In this document: piece by piece, positions 1 to 11,561 of the stretch
Layout of the letters: each line of letters starts with the position of its first letter
Position numbering within the stretch: the first letter of the stretch is position 1
Origin: Atriophallophorus winterbourni
Lineage: Eukaryota; Platyhelminthes; Trematoda; Plagiorchiida; Microphallidae
Length of the DNA: 64,000 bases
Reading direction: 5' to 3'
Assembly (NCBI GenBank): GCA_013407085.1
Contig: JACCGJ010000601.1
Coordinates: forward strand, 114,104 to 178,103
Notes under the pieces: model-generated
Told to the model about the DNA's origin: nothing
Database searches by the model: none
Seen by the model: only the letters and a program-made list of their open reading frames with translations
Translations under genes and position numbers: made by a program

Positions 1-60
1 AGTCAGGCATGTCATACCTTTTACAAAACCCTGTTGTGCGGCATCCAGACGAGTGTTTGG

Positions 61-684
61 TTAGATATCCACAAATTTTATCGCGGACCAGGCTTTCCAT
101 AACCTTACATAGTACACTAGTAAGGCTAACCGAGCAAAATTTTCGACCACCGAAAAAGCTCCTTCCTTATGGATAGGCACTACATCGGCTGGTCTCCAGT
201 CCAAAGGAAGGGTACCCTGACTGAGCGATGATATGCAAAGTTCTGTAATCGGCACAGCTAATATAGGAGCTAGCAGTCTGATTATTCGAAGATGGATGCT
301 ATCGGGTCCTGCCGACTTGTTTTCTGCTAGGCTGGCCAATATAGTCTCGACATTGTTTACCTCGAATGTAAGGTCAGCGCAGAGTGGGCGTTCAGTGAGT
401 GCACACTGAAGTGATGACACAGTGGCGTTGGAGTTATAATCTGGGCGTTGCATGCTTTGAAAATAAAAGAAAAACATCTGAGCCATTTCCGTGCTTGCAA
501 TGACGGCAGAGCCATCGTCTCTTCTCAAGGTACGTACACCTTTTCGTGTTAAGCCTTTAGATTGAACGTAGCTGTAGAATAGTATTGGCCTCTTGAGCGA
601 GTTTAAATTCGGAATAGAACTTTGCTGCACGTATCTTGGAAACAGCTTTATTTCGTGCTTCTTTGTAACGGGCCTTAGTCCCAC
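61..684 (-). pseudogene. Reverse transcriptase N-terminal region, CR1-like
   Basis: A 207-codon open frame holds the typical CR1-type approach to the reverse transcriptase fingers: a segment reading LAENKSAGPDSIHLRIIRLL (usual family form K..GPDGI....L), then ITELCISSLSQGTLPLDW and ADVVPIHKEG (usual form P..W....V.PI.K.G). The frame ends before the catalytic FADD box. The rest of the domain would lie left of the window or is lost. It is the downstream part of the 1-2460 element. Confidence 0.8.
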
Positions 685-1099
685 AAGAGGTAGTTAGCTT
701 ACAACGCCTCCATTTTTCGTCGCGGTGACGTACGATACGGAAAACTGAGGCTGACCACCATCGAGGTTTACCATTTTTGCGAACAATTAAGAGAGGAGGA
801 AATCGATCCCGAAGTTATAGGATGTTTTTATTGATTTTTCCCCTCATCCCATCCACATGGTCAATGTTTTGCCATGGGAGTAGCGCTGCTGCCTGCATTA
901 GGGCAGCAGGGTCGATCATACGAAAGCATCGAGACACCTTAAGTAGGTGTTTACCAAATGAGAAGACTAACTCGCAGGCTCACACTACATGGTCGATCAA
1001 TAACGCTTTCAGCAGTCGAAAAAGAAAGGTCAACAGTAGACGGAGACTGACTCTCGCGGAATGTAGTTGGTTCGTTTACGTGTTGGTAAAGTGAATGGG

Positions 1100-1709
1100 A
1101 ATGTAGCCAGTCCAAAAATCGTTCGCGTTTTCTGGGGCATTCGAGGTTTGGTACTCACAGTATATTTCGGGTAGATTAGAGCATGGCAGATATTATCTGC
1201 ACGTTTGTTGTAGAAAGAGAAATACTTTTCTGAAAAGGAATAGCGTCATCAATAAAGAGCAACGCCCCTTCTGCTAGCTTACCAATAGGTCGATTGCTTG
1301 TTACGGCGCTAAACCTGTCCGCTATTGAAGCTGGTATGAGGTCATCATGAGACAACCATCATTGCGTGACACCCACAATTTTGTAGTGGGTGTCGTCAAC
1401 TCTACAGAGGAGTTCAGCCCATTTATTTCTAATGCTACAAGCGTTTGTATAGAACAGAAGAGCATTATCACATGGGGCAACACTCCCGGTGTTAGGGCTC
1501 TTTGTCCTCAGGCGTAATACCCGAGGCTGCTTCGCGTTTTTCGAAGGCTTTATTTTATCAAGAGATAGAGCATTCATTTTTAAAACAGATGACAACTCCT
1601 GGCATCCAGTTTCAACTTCGTGGTGTGTGTCACTACAACTCAACCACGATTCATCTTCGACGGGAAGGCTGTTCAATGTTGGAGTATAATTTTCCTGTGT
1701 TAGCGTCAT
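1100..1709 (-). pseudogene. Endonuclease-domain fragment of the CR1-like LINE
   Basis: The peptide ends LLFYTNACSIRNKWAELLCR followed by HYKIVGVTQ, matching the start of an exonuclease-endonuclease-phosphatase domain, where N..S..NK..EL and I..TE.WL are conserved. The codon before the W of the expected TETWL motif is TGA (near 1356), which breaks the frame. The region to about 1100 continues recognisably (LSHDDLIPASIADRFS) in the same frame. It is a dead endonuclease. Confidence 0.7.
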
Positions 1710-1726
1710 TGTCAGACTATTGTCAT

Positions 1727-2154
1727 TTACTTAGTTTCGTCTCTTAAGCGAATACAGTGAGCAACGATTAACACCCAACTCCGACTTTCTAGCTCTAATT
1801 GGGCTAGAATATTTCTTGTGTGGCGGGGTGTCAGGTTGCACGATGCATTTAACCTAAACGCTGTTAAGTTTTTCAGTTTTGGAAAGGAAGTAGTCGCGAT
1901 CGCAATGCAATTGGCCGCGGCGATCTGGTAGATGCTTCGTTTGGGCCACCCCTCCATTTGTCGACCCGGTGAACTCGCTTCAGCGAAGTAGTCGGTCGCA
2001 TGCCTGAAACACACAGTAGGCCGATAACCTTTCCGCGAACACTTTCCTGACTAGCCTTTGATTTTCGGATGAAAGGCTCAAATTGCGTCAAGATTAGGAC
2101 ATTTTTGGACCGTGTTGATCTACCTTGGTTTCTAGCTTGCAGCTCAGCAACCAA
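1727..2154 (-). pseudogene. ORF1-like fragment of the CR1-like LINE
   Basis: Two overlapping minus frames (2154-1873 and 2014-1727) look like one ORF1 protein split by frameshifts. The first starts MVAELQARNQGRSTRSKNVL, resembling the coiled coil plus 'KxNVLIxGL' start of the ORF1 domain of CR1-type elements. The second contains a region ending PRHTRNILAQLELESRSWVL. The position directly upstream of the endonuclease supports the reading. No functional product is expected. Confidence 0.5.
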
Positions 2155-2841
2155 ATCGTGGACTTACCGGGCAAGTGCGCGAACATACTTTGTCGGACTA
2201 GTGTGAACACCTCGATAAGCTTTAACTTGCTTCCAGGGAGCCTTTGGAGGACGGGAGGATGGCGATGGTTACGCCTTTGGTGGTCTCAAGGGAGTGGTAT
2301 TCTGGCTGGAGGTAGATGGGACCACAGACCTAGCTACTTCGGCCAAAGTTTTGGGATTCGGAAACGGACGTGGAGGAGAAAGCTTACGTTCCTAAATACG
2401 CCTACGCTGCTCAACCTAAGTTCTTACGGACTTCATGCAATCAGGGCATAGCCATATAAGCCATCGCTGGGCCGCATAAACCTTAAATCAAGCTGACGAC
2501 ATTTCAGAGCATTTTAGACGTGCCCAATGCATGCACACGTCGCACTTTTTGCCGTGGGAAAACTTTTGTTGCAGCTAGAGTAGAGGGAAAAACAAGAATC
2601 TTTAATCATTTTAGACATTTAATCGATGAAGTCACAAAATTAATGAATTTCGAAAATTTGAGCATTGGTCAGTTTTAAACAGTTGGTACAGGACGTTTTT
2701 CAATATAGGTCAAATTCGTTGTTTACAGCGGGTGATATATCAATCGCAAGTAGCATTCTTTACTGTTAAACCCATGTAGTGAGAATCAGTGAGTAGCCAG
2801 TAACACGATATCTGATCGCCCAGTTTTCTTTTTTTTCTTCC

Positions 2842-2940
2842 TCATATCTGTCTAGGCCTGGGCAACCTGACAGTAACTCAGCCCACGTGCAGTCTCTGAC
2901 TGTGCGGCACTTTTCCTGAATCAGGCTCGTGCTTTCATAC
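2842..2940 (-). repeat. About 100-bp three-hairpin repeat, copy 1
   Basis: This is the reverse-complement copy of an element also found at 4171, 5833, 36216 and 49899. Three successive hairpins are visible: CCTG/CAGG, CAGTC-AGA-GACTG, and TGTCAGG/CCTAGACA. This copy differs from the others mainly in the first loop and linker. No open reading frame is shared. Confidence 0.8.
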
Positions 2941-3108
2941 CATAACAAACATTTGCATATTTTTTTAACTTTTCCATCGACGAAACCATGTACAGAGCGG
3001 TGTATTGCCCAAAATCATTTGTGTTGAAATCTTTTCATATTTTTTCCACAGAAAAAGGATTACAATAATATATTGCAGGGGAACTATAGCAAGCAAAATT
3101 GCGAGTTT

Positions 3109-3387
3109 TTATTGCAAATAAATCAATAACAAAATTGCAAAAATTAATAGTAAATAACACAGCAACGTAATGAGCAAGTATATGCCAAGATGATTAGGGT
3201 AGGCATTTGGGACACACATGGTCTCCCTGAAGGTTTCGTACATCAAATGCAGTCGTCCACAAGGAAATAGTTTTTGCACGAAGGTGTTAAACGACTTCCC
3301 GTAAATTTCGGTGACTTGTTGTAAGATATTTTCCCCGTGTTGTTGCCAGAATGTTCTGCTAACCAATCCGGCACTCCCGTACACTGT
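3109..3387 (-). CDS. Prominin-like last exon: end of loop 2 and TM5
   Basis: The exon starts after the acceptor ttccgttgcag (minus strand) in phase 0 and runs 92 codons to TAA. It encodes the end of the second extracellular loop (VYGSAGLVSRTFWQQHGENI, with later cysteines in LFPCGRL and ETMCVPN) and one strongly hydrophobic segment (IYLLITLLCYLLLIFAILLL), taken as TM5. Translation stops three residues after the membrane segment, so almost no cytoplasmic tail is present, unlike typical prominins, which have a tail of some 50 residues. The stop codon overlaps an AATAAA polyadenylation hexamer. A further tail exon joined by an unseen donor cannot be excluded. Confidence 0.75.
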   Translation of the reverse strand, partial: TVYGSAGLVSRTFWQQHGENILQQVTEIYGKSFNTFVQKLFPCGRLHLMYETFRETMCVPNAYPNHLGIYLLITLLCYLLLIFAILLLIYLQ

Positions 3388-4170
3388 CTGCAACGGAAAG
3401 GAGATCAAAACGGTAGGAAGTGTACCAGCAAAGACTTGGGTTTATTTAGTTCATCACTTTATTAATAGTGTAAGTGATGATGAGTTCAAGCTCACTCTGA
3501 TACATGCAGTTGGTAATGAACGAACCTGCACTCGTTAATACAATCAAAGCATTGCAACCGGTGGTATTAAATTTTGCTCGAAGAGGAAAAAAGCTCGTCG
3601 CTAAATCATACAGTCATTTGTGTAAGAGCGAAGACCAACTATCAAGAAACGGGGTTCCCAGTCGGACGAAACCATCTTTATGCTCGTGTCCCAAAACGGA
3701 AAGCCAATCACAGACACTGTCAGTGATGGATGAAGATATATTTGTGGTGATTTTTTCAAGTGAATTAAACAAAATGATTCATATTATTATCATCAACATT
3801 AGGTGTTCTCATGAGAAGGGATATATTCAGTGAGACGCGAAGGCATCAGGATGGTAAAAACATCTGAATTACACCATCCTACTCCGGAACTCAAGAAATG
3901 GAGTCATCTATGGAATTTTCAATTCACTAGATTCGTCTTCAACTTAAAAACGCATTACGATTCGAAGCTACTCGAAAGACGCATATGATTACAGAATTTG
4001 AGTGTTGATTTAACATTATTCCTCATATCACTCTGAGAAAGCAACCAGTCACATATCAAACACACTTTTGACAACTGAAAACTAATACAGTCCAACTGAG
4101 AAGGATCATATTGTTCTGTTAATTCGGGGGGCGTAAACGTTTTATGAGCCCACCAGATCACAGCATGTAT

Positions 4171-4268
4171 GTATGAAAGCACAAGCCTGATCCAGGCAAA
4201 GTGCCGCACAGTCAGAGACTGCACGTGGGCTAAGATACTGTCAGGTTGCCCAGGCTTAGACAGATATG
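4171..4268 (+). repeat. About 100-bp three-hairpin repeat, copy 2
   Basis: Starts at gtatgaaagcacaag and ends at agacagatatg. Hairpin 1 is GCCTG-ATC-CAGGC, hairpin 2 CAGTC-AGA-GACTG, hairpin 3 TGTCAGG...CTTAGACA. It lies in an intron of the prominin-like gene, antisense to it. Confidence 0.8.
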
Positions 4269-4639
4269 GGGGAATAGAAATAGACCTTAAGATATGGCTG
4301 CAAAAGTTTTCAAACGAATTGTCTGTTTAGATATGATGCCGAATCCAGGTATATGCCGACAAATATGTTTTGTCACTCACATGCAATTTCCCTCGTATAT
4401 CCAAAAACCTTTCCAAGAAAACAAATGACGCCCTTCTTATGGCAGTCGTAGATGCAGAACGTGAATATATATAGTTGGTGTTGACACCGTTCGTCAAATG
4501 ACACAACTATATACTGCTTCGAAGGACATTATTGAACTGTGGTTGATCTAGCCTCAACTAAGCCATCCATTCGCCGTGATATTATTGCTTCAGAGTGTTT
4601 GATGATGGCATTTGTTATGAATATTCCCAGTTTTTCAAA

Positions 4640-4850
4640 ATGCTCATTCGCGCTTATCAGGTTTGAACAGTATTATCAGGATCCGCATGTGCTTGAAACA
4701 CTGGAACAATTGTAAGCAAGTTGCGCTTGTATGCCACGGTTAAGTAAGGTTGGTACGACCAATCTGTTCAATCACATGAGCCCACACTCATGTAGACAGT
4801 GTTTGAACCCACGAACTTCAAGAATTAATGTGTTTTTACCGGCAGGTAAT
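4640..4850 (-). repeat. Decayed family A hammerhead-repeat unit
   Basis: The minus strand matches the unit at 38753-39000: a B-box-like GTTCAAAC, the hairpin CATGAG...CTCATG, the hairpin TTGGT-CGT-ACCAA, then the 'gcatgcggatcctga' lead-in and a mutated ribozyme core (CTGATAAGCGC, no GAAAC). The hairpins are kept although the ribozyme is dead. Confidence 0.6.
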
Positions 4851-5224
4851 TACATATGTCATACAAGGAGGATTGTCGGGATTACGTCATCATGCAAGCC
4901 GTTTTGAACATTCACCGATTGGTAGTAATCTAATTGAAATATCCGCCCATCTCACTAGCTGTGGTCTGAATCTTCAACTATTTTAGTCATCTCATGGGCT
5001 CGGTTTTCGCTGAACAGGTGACGGGCTATCTTGCACAAAGGCCATCTAGCGAATTTCGGTAACTATAGTGACAACATGACGAATGGCGCATGGTAATGGT
5101 ACGTACATCCGAGGAATAGAAGACAAACGAGGATTAAGCAAATATGACTTGTGGATTACACTGACGACAAATCAAATTCTTTATCTGCGCAATATACTCA
5201 GTGATCTCGACGAAGTAAACTCAC

Positions 5225-5482
5225 GTTCGTGAAAGCATTGCATAGCATTCGCAAATGCGCGACATCGATTGCAACACGAAACGCTGCAAGTTGACCCTGG
5301 AAGTGCGGCATTGTTTCTTCGATTAGACGTTTGTTTGAGCGCATCGCGTCGAACAAGTTTCGAATGCGATTGACTTGATAGCTCACGTGATACGGTGGGT
5401 TAATCACATCGGTCAACCGTTGCATATCCTCGATGATGTATTGCGGAAACAGTTGATCCAGATCGAGTGACTCATTGAGTTG
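5225..5482 (-). CDS. Prominin-like exon: second extracellular loop
   Basis: This 258-bp, 86-codon exon is phase 0 at both ends. It lies between the acceptor tttgcatgccag and the donor GTGAGT on the minus strand. The peptide begins QLNESLDLDQLFPQYIIEDM and continues through helical, charged sequence to MLCNAFTN. It contains one NES and one possible NVS glycosylation sequon (the latter crosses the donor). Helical loop sequence with isolated cysteines fits prominin loop 2. Joining to the next exon (3109-3387) is in frame. Confidence 0.75.
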
Positions 5483-5832
5483 CTGGCATGCAAAGTTAGT
5501 TCATTCAAAAGTTGCTCAATTTATTGTTTTTTGCTAACATCGAATATATATACAATATTTAATATTGAATAGCATCGGGTTAGTTTAATAAAGTATAACA
5601 GTAGTGAACAAAGTTTTAATGTGTATCAGTATTTGTCTTTTAAAGCGACTTGAGTGATTACAGATTATTGGTGAAAGCGTGATTTACATCCGAATGCAAC
5701 ATGTGATTATTTATAGCTGGAATATAACGATACATAAAGTACCACAAAATTGAGCAATTGAGATCAATATCTTCCCAACCAGTAGGATGAATATCCCCAG
5801 TTTTCATATCAATGTTGCTAACATCGTCCGTT

Positions 5833-5931
5833 GTATGAAGCACAAACCTGATCCAGGCAAAGTGCCGCACAGTCAGAGACTGCACGTGGGCTAAGATACT
5901 GTCAGGTTGCCCAGGCCTAGACGTAGCGCAA
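5833..5931 (+). repeat. About 100-bp three-hairpin repeat, copy 3
   Basis: Same element as at 4171, with the three hairpins intact (GCACAAACCTGATCCAGG has a small change in the first). It ends at ccaggcctagac and then diverges. Confidence 0.8.
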
Positions 5932-6834
5932 GCGTGGTCGACTTCCTGCTGATTTTAACTTCTTAAAGTTAAATTTTAAATACGGCTGCGTTAGGTTCTG
6001 TATACAAGTCCTAGACTGCGTTAATCGTACCCTCATAGAAAGGAGAAAATACTCTGCAAGCAATCGATACGGGAACTTGGGACGTAAAGGGACAACGTTT
6101 GTCCCTGTGTCATATTTTCACCATATTCTGAAAATAATTGTCTTCATGGATGTTTTTCGGTAGACACAATTCTATGTATAAAAATATAATCTCGCTAGAT
6201 CCTACTTTGATTAAAGTCCCATAGTCCCAGACATCTCATTCTTTCAGTGTAAAAAAGCCCTACGCGGGTCCATCACTAACTCGGTTAAAATATGATAAAT
6301 GTTTTCGAAAATGACAATATCTTCGCAAAACCGAGAAGACTAGATCCCCAACGCATACTCTATCTTTGTTGGAGGAAGGTATACATTCTTATCTTTACTA
6401 ACGTTACCAGCGAGAAAAAACCAAATATTCTCCGAAAGATGTCTAACAATCTACTGGCCTGTCAATTTATATTCCTGCAGTGAATTTAGATCTTCAGGGT
6501 TCCAATAATCAATATACCAAAGAGTTTTTTCCAGCAAACACCATGCCAAGTTTTTAGTTCCCAATCTATATGCACAAGTAGCATTCATAACAAGGTGGAG
6601 CATCTTGCTGTTACGTGTAGTATCCTACAGGTTGTCCAAACGCCTAAGCATTATCTTAAAATCTTTAGCAGAAATGACTTGCGTCCATATTTTTAGTATG
6701 TAATCTGAGAACCGAAGCATTTTGGATGATATGAGGGAGCGTGAATCATTTATTTATAGGGGAAGCTGAACTCACGCATATCCATGTGAGACATCACTGG
6801 TGGTTTTAATCCTCAGTGATAGCACTCCCCTTTT

Positions 6835-7230
6835 GTGCGACAATCACACAATCCTGAACGCATCAGTTTTTCGTCGAATCAAATGGTGTATAACTTTATA
6901 TTTCTCGGGGATGTTTGGTCATTTCACTGCGATACAATAAAGCGTTCAGTACGCTCGCGCTCTATGCCATCATCCTTGCCTTTACAGTCAACATGCGGTT
7001 ACCCCAAAGATGAGAATTCAAACGGGACACAAAATGACAGCCGCTCTGCCAATTCGTTTATCATGCTTCGTCTCTAGCGAGATGATATCCGCCATTGTTG
7101 AACCAAGATACGGTAAATGATGCACTGGTTCAAGCTGACAATTAATAACAATTAAGATGGGGAGCAATACAATGTCTTGGCCTAAGACTTTGGTTTTGCT
7201 CATGCTGATAGTTGGCCGAAAGTTTTGCAT
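6835..7230 (-). pseudogene. RTE-like reverse transcriptase C-terminal fragment
   Basis: The minus frame 7230-7018 reads FRPTISMSKTKVLGQD and LEPVHHLPYLGSTMADIISL then KRIGRAA, the F.YLGS......EI..RI..A region of RTE-type LINEs. After a frameshift, SASVLNALLYRSE follows (usual form ACVLSTLLYGSETW). It is a short dead fragment in an intron of the prominin-like gene. Confidence 0.75.
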
Positions 7231-7539
7231 GCTGACGTAAAACGGTTCATTATCGACTCAAAGATGTTCTTGCATGTGAGCAATGAATATTTTATGCCGA
7301 AGAAAATCTTGCAATAATTGGATTGTGTAGACTTTTTATGAGTTAAAAATTACCAATTCAATTACCTGCAATTTCTGGCTATTCAATGCCGCGGTCAAGT
7401 AAATTGTCGCTTTGTTATTTTTCCCGATAATATTTTGAAATAGAAATATCCGATGTCTAAAATGTGGACAACATTATATACGACTGGAATGTTTTTTATA
7501 AATTATGAAACTTTAAGTGACATGAAATATGTTTAGAGC

Positions 7540-7800
7540 CATGTGGATTGTTGACAACACTGATTACACTAGGTTAATATGGAAAACGTCTCGTGTTAAT
7601 TGATGTTTCACTTCTGACAGGGCGCTTTGTTAGACCAAGGCTTCAATCACATCCGTGAGCAGCCTATACTAAGCCTAGGCCGTGTAAAGTACATGCCCAG
7701 GATCAGTTGTCGATTTGCTTACTACTAAGGTGAGTATTCGTAACAATCGAATTTGAGTGATTGGGTTCAAGGACATTGTGGCACAGTAACTCACATGTTT
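7540..7800. repeat. Relative of the inverted-repeat element at 19741-20202
   Basis: The stretch around 7620-7720 (agaccaaggcttcaatcac, then agcctatactaagcctaggcc and cccaggatcagtt) parallels the interior of the 19741-20202 element (agaccaagggtgatag, agcctatagtacgcctacgg, accaggatcagtg). It is strongly diverged; the ends are not clear. Confidence 0.45.
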
Positions 7801-8469
7801 AAACGTGAAAAACTAACAGGATTAATACAAACTTACTCATTTGCTTGCATTCCAATCACGCAGACCCACTCGCCATGACCGGTTTTTGATGCTGCTTTCA
7901 CCCATCAGGTAGTAATAGTTTTATCGGTCTTGAAACAGCCTATGAATGATGAACATGATGATCGCTTCTATGTCACAGTTGTTCCAGGCCCTATTCTTAT
8001 GTGCATTGACACCTATGATTGAAAACACGTTGGTCGAACCAACTCCATTGAACAATGACATACGTTCTTGATGTACAACAACTTTTTGGGGAAGTAAATC
8101 TAATAAAGTTTTGAGTTACTAAAATAGGGCGTAGAGTGATTGCATACAGATTTCTCACCAGCAGGATTCCTTGTATTTCTCCGAAACATTATCCTGTTTA
8201 ATCACTTCGATCAACACTATAAAGAACTTCACTAAACGCGAAGGTCCCTTGGTAAATAAAAGCAGTTTGATCCATTTAATAAAGGGTTTGAAAATTTAAA
8301 CTGTAATAAAGACCTTGAGTTCTTGACCAAGAACATCGTGGTTCTTTGTAAGCTACATAGCTTTTTCGCTCCCGATGACTTCAAGAACAGCCAATCCGGA
8401 GCCTCTAGGGCGATGAAGTAAATTTTCACACAAACGAATAATTCCAAAGCACTCAAACGCGCCACTCAC

Positions 8470-8872
8470 ATCAATCCTCTAATCATCGCCTCATACTTGT
8501 TCGCCAACAATGCATCCATGTCCACGAAATCGTTCATGTTCATCATGTGAAACAGCCCACCGCCAGTCTGATGGCCACATTTGAAGATCACCGCGCGAAT
8601 AAGGTCGGTGGGTGGAATGTTTTTGAAGAGACTGCCCGGCGTGGAACTGAATGCCAACCATCCGCTGGCTAATTTCCTGTTCAAAATGTAGTCGCTCACG
8701 TTCACGGCCACGTCGCTCTCCATGGTGCTGCACACCTCCGTGTTCCATTGCGTCAACATCACAGGGAAGAATGTGTTCATCCAGAAGAACGGGATGGTTG
8801 ACATGTTCAGGGAGCAGAGTAGAAATATCAACCACCATTTTGGTCGGGCCTTTGCGTCACACCGGATGGCTC
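8470..8872 (-). CDS. Prominin-like exon: TM4 and start of second extracellular loop
   Basis: The exon lies between the acceptor ttactcaacag and the donor GTGAGT. Its first two bases complete a codon left by the exon at 9394-9673 (phase 1), and it ends in phase 2. It encodes a cytoplasmic stretch (AIRCDAKARPKWW), a hydrophobic TM4 (LIFLLCSLNMSTIPFFW) and then loop sequence with cysteines at EVCSTM and FKCGHQTGGGLF, which resemble the conserved cysteine and LF region of prominins. NVS is a likely glycosylation site. Because it ends in phase 2 and the next recognised exon starts in phase 0, a small exon between them is missing. Confidence 0.8.
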
Positions 8873-9393
8873 CTGTTGAGTAATTGTTATTGATATTAGT
8901 TCGGTAACCAGCATAATATATATAACGTATGGGGAGTTCTAAAGCTGTAAGTCGACACGTGCTGGGACTTATTCTGAGATGAACAAATGTTAATTATATC
9001 AAAATGAATGACATTAGTAGTAAAAAGATCAGTTTGAAGATGGGGTTTACTTTTAGCTTTGAATTAGTATGAGGGTTTTCCTTCAGTGGATTGAGGAACT
9101 TAGGTAAATCTGAACGAAATACTGGAATCCAGTGTGATAGCAACAAAGGAATCTCGTCGTATCAGCGCTTTGAAATGGTCGATGGACAATACACCCGAGA
9201 AATATGTGAATTAGTACTAATGGTTTGCTTATCCATCTGCTGATCGGAAGCTATGAAAACGCACGCCAAAAATTTCATGAAAATATCTCACTCATGACTG
9301 TTGCTGCGATTCAGAGAAAGGATGGTATACACAACACATGAAGCCAGTGGCAGAAAGGCAAATTCTATATGTGATTATATTACAAAGACTCAC

Positions 9394-9673
9394 TGGACAC
9401 CGTTACACCAAAAAGTGCTACAACTAGTACGAGAACAGCACAGCACGATGTCAAAGAGGTCACGATCACCGCTAGAATTGCGCGCGAATACTGGCGCAGC
9501 GGGGTGATTCCCAATGTACGCCAGAACTCCAAATGGGAGATTGCGAGCGACTTCAGGTATTCCGATCCATTTCTGTAAACGTCCACGGTATTCTGATGGC
9601 CAGGTGTCAAATCCTTGGAATTCAACTGCCGTTGGTGAGAGAAAATCAGATTGTGAATATATTCCAGCGTAAA
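9394..9673 (-). CDS. Prominin-like exon: end of loop 1 and TM3
   Basis: 280 bp, starting phase 0 (acceptor ctccgtag) and ending phase 1 at the donor GTGAGT. The frame reads through loop sequence including NGS (glycosylation sequon), then HLEFWRTLGITPLRQYSR. A long hydrophobic segment follows (AILAVIVTSLTSCCAVLVLV), the TM3 expected before the short cytoplasmic link to TM4. The acceptor has a weak pyrimidine tract, so the 5' border is the least certain point. The phase match to 8470-8872 supports the 3' border. Confidence 0.75.
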
Positions 9674-9839
9674 CTACGGAGTGTCATTATGAATGATGTT
9701 CATCTCGCTGGATTGTTTGCAATATTAATATTTCTGGAAATATTTAGTGCGTGAATTAATAGTCGATAAACCCTGATCTCATTAAACACCCATACTATTT
9801 ACAATCAATCTTATTTTAACCTAGTCTGGGGAAGACTGA

Positions 9840-10070
9840 GCAAAAAGCACAAAACTGGCTTGGTCAAACGCTGCGAGCGCTGAAGGGTAGAGATTGTTCC
9901 TCTCGAATGGGACTGTTTAGTCAACTTTCTTTGCATTATGGTATACACGATCGGTCCTAAACATATCTTAATCGTTAGGGGACTGTTTAGTCATTCGAAA
10001 TTCTGTGCAGCAGGAGAAACTCATGCCATTGTCATGTATATCCAAAGTCGATATCGACCGACAAATGTCA
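9840..10070 (+). repeat. RTE-like LINE 3'-tail fragment with an inserted repeat end
   Basis: The text ctggggaagactgag... then gactgtttagtca matches the tail also seen at 21055-21215, 22960-23060 and 47430-47580. It is interrupted at 9935-9980 by the reverse complement of the outer end of the 19741-20202 element (ctttgcattatggtatacac, then gatcggtcctaaacatat). After this the phrase gactgtttagtcattc resumes, so the repeat end looks like a later insertion. Confidence 0.5.
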
Positions 10071-10172
10071 CTAACAACATAAAGTAATGAAGCTTTTGAT
10101 TCATAGCAGACATTCATCGTATGAGGCATGCAAAATCATTAATCCACGTAAATTTCATCAGGAGAAGATTAC

Positions 10173-10322
10173 CTGATTCACATGTATCTGTAGGTTGGCG
10201 AGAGAATTTCTGATGTTCATCAACATGCCTCGAAATCCGGTGAAGTTATATAATTCGAACTTTGCTTCCTGGATCAGTGCCTGGTAATGGCTTTCCGGTT
10301 TTAACGCAGGAATCGCAATTGG
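10173..10322 (-). CDS. Prominin-like exon: first extracellular loop, part 2
   Basis: A 150-bp, 50-codon phase-0 exon between the acceptor cacgttgttcag and the donor CAG/gtaatc. The peptide starts PIAIPALKPESHYQALIQEA and ends NSLANLQIHVNQ. It contains an NFT glycosylation sequon and amphipathic helical sequence typical of prominin loops. It joins in frame to the exons on either side. Confidence 0.75.
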
Positions 10323-10615
10323 CTGAACAACGTGAAGTCACATCAGTGTTTCACAAATGCGAGTGAAATCGTAAGGATTTATGGATTCATGGTTGAATAT
10401 ACAAAATGCCGCGTTAAAACACCACAGGTTCGGAGTATGAATGTAAATGGGAAAAGAAGACCAAATTTACAATTTAGATATTAACACATTTTTCAAATAT
10501 ACGCTACTTATTTAAATGCAGTAGTAAATTAACCGTGTATGTTATCAAAAATTGAATCAAAAAATCATCTGAATTAATAAACACACACCAACTCGAAATT
10601 TCGCCCTAGACTCAC

Positions 10616-10879
10616 TTTTATAGATGTACAAACTGCGGGCAAGACCTCACAATTGTCCACAACATATTGATTGAGTTCATCCACAGATTGGTAAAGCTTC
10701 ATCGCATCGTTCACGAATCGCAGAGTCTTCTCTTCGATCAGCTCAAAGTCTTGCCTCAGAATTGTCCTATAATTTGCGTTGATGTCTTGAATGGATGTGA
10801 GGTGACTTATCAACTCTTCTGCGTTTGAAATCTGTCGGAAATGAGTCGCCATCTCTGTGTAGACGATCAATCTGTGATC
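10616..10879 (-). CDS. Prominin-like exon: first extracellular loop, part 1
   Basis: A 264-bp, 88-codon phase-0 exon between the acceptor tgcaaacaacag and the donor AAA/gtgagt. It begins DHRLIVYTEMATHFRQISNA and carries a pair of cysteines near its end (VDNCEVLPAVCTSI). The sequence is largely helical and charged, as in the membrane-distal loops of prominins. It joins in frame to 11562-11828 upstream and 10173-10322 downstream. Confidence 0.75.
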
Positions 10880-11561
10880 CTGTTGTTTGCACAGAAAAAC
10901 GCAATAGACAAATCAAGTTCCCAATATGCATGAGAAAAGCATTTTAAAGTGTTTGATGATTTTTGGGTGGATGTTACAATGTAAGTTTTAATGTTTGGTG
11001 GATTTCACTCTATGGAACTTGGATCAATACACGATCATTAGAATATTTTCCTATACAAAATTGTTATTCCCCATTCGGACTGCAGATTCCTTTAAAATTC
11101 TGTGGAGCGTTAAATCTGAACCAGGCTAATTTAAACTACTTTTGTTTAATCATTCTGGATTTTGTGGAAATGTTGCTTTGAAAAATGTGATCACAATAGT
11201 GAATCTTTATTTTAAAGACAGGTAATATACATGAGAATACACAGTCAGATACCTCGGTGGGTCTAACTCGAAGATCGGGAAGACGAAATATAGAATCCAG
11301 ATGGCGGTCCAATCAGTTTTAGCAAACGTCATGGCCTCCGAATACTAATCTACATCCTCACAGCAAAGTTTCTCGACTTACACATTTGCTTGATCAGGAG
11401 CATCAAAATATTAAGCTGAATACTGCAAACTGTTGTGAAAAAGAATGCCTCTCCCTGGATCCATATACGAAATACATTTACGAAATTATTACTTCTCATT
11501 TAATCGAAAACGATTCAATCGTCCGACATGAGATCATTTGAACAAAAACCCGCACACCTAC

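Larger units (their letters stand above)
1..2460 (-). mobile_element. CR1-like non-LTR retrotransposon, decayed, runs off the left edge
   Basis: Read on the minus strand, the order is ORF1-like (about 2154 to 1727), endonuclease start (1709 to about 1100), then reverse transcriptase (684 to 61), the order of CR1/Jockey-type LINEs. Each part is recognisable only in pieces separated by stops and frame changes, so the element cannot make protein. The 3' end lies outside the window. Family assignment rests on remembered conserved patterns, not on a search. Confidence 0.75.

Noticed and set aside
3955..5885. Frames starting MQSLTVRHFAWIR at 3955-4224 and 5658-5885
   Set aside because: The shared start is the antisense reading of the 100-bp three-hairpin repeat; the rest does not match.
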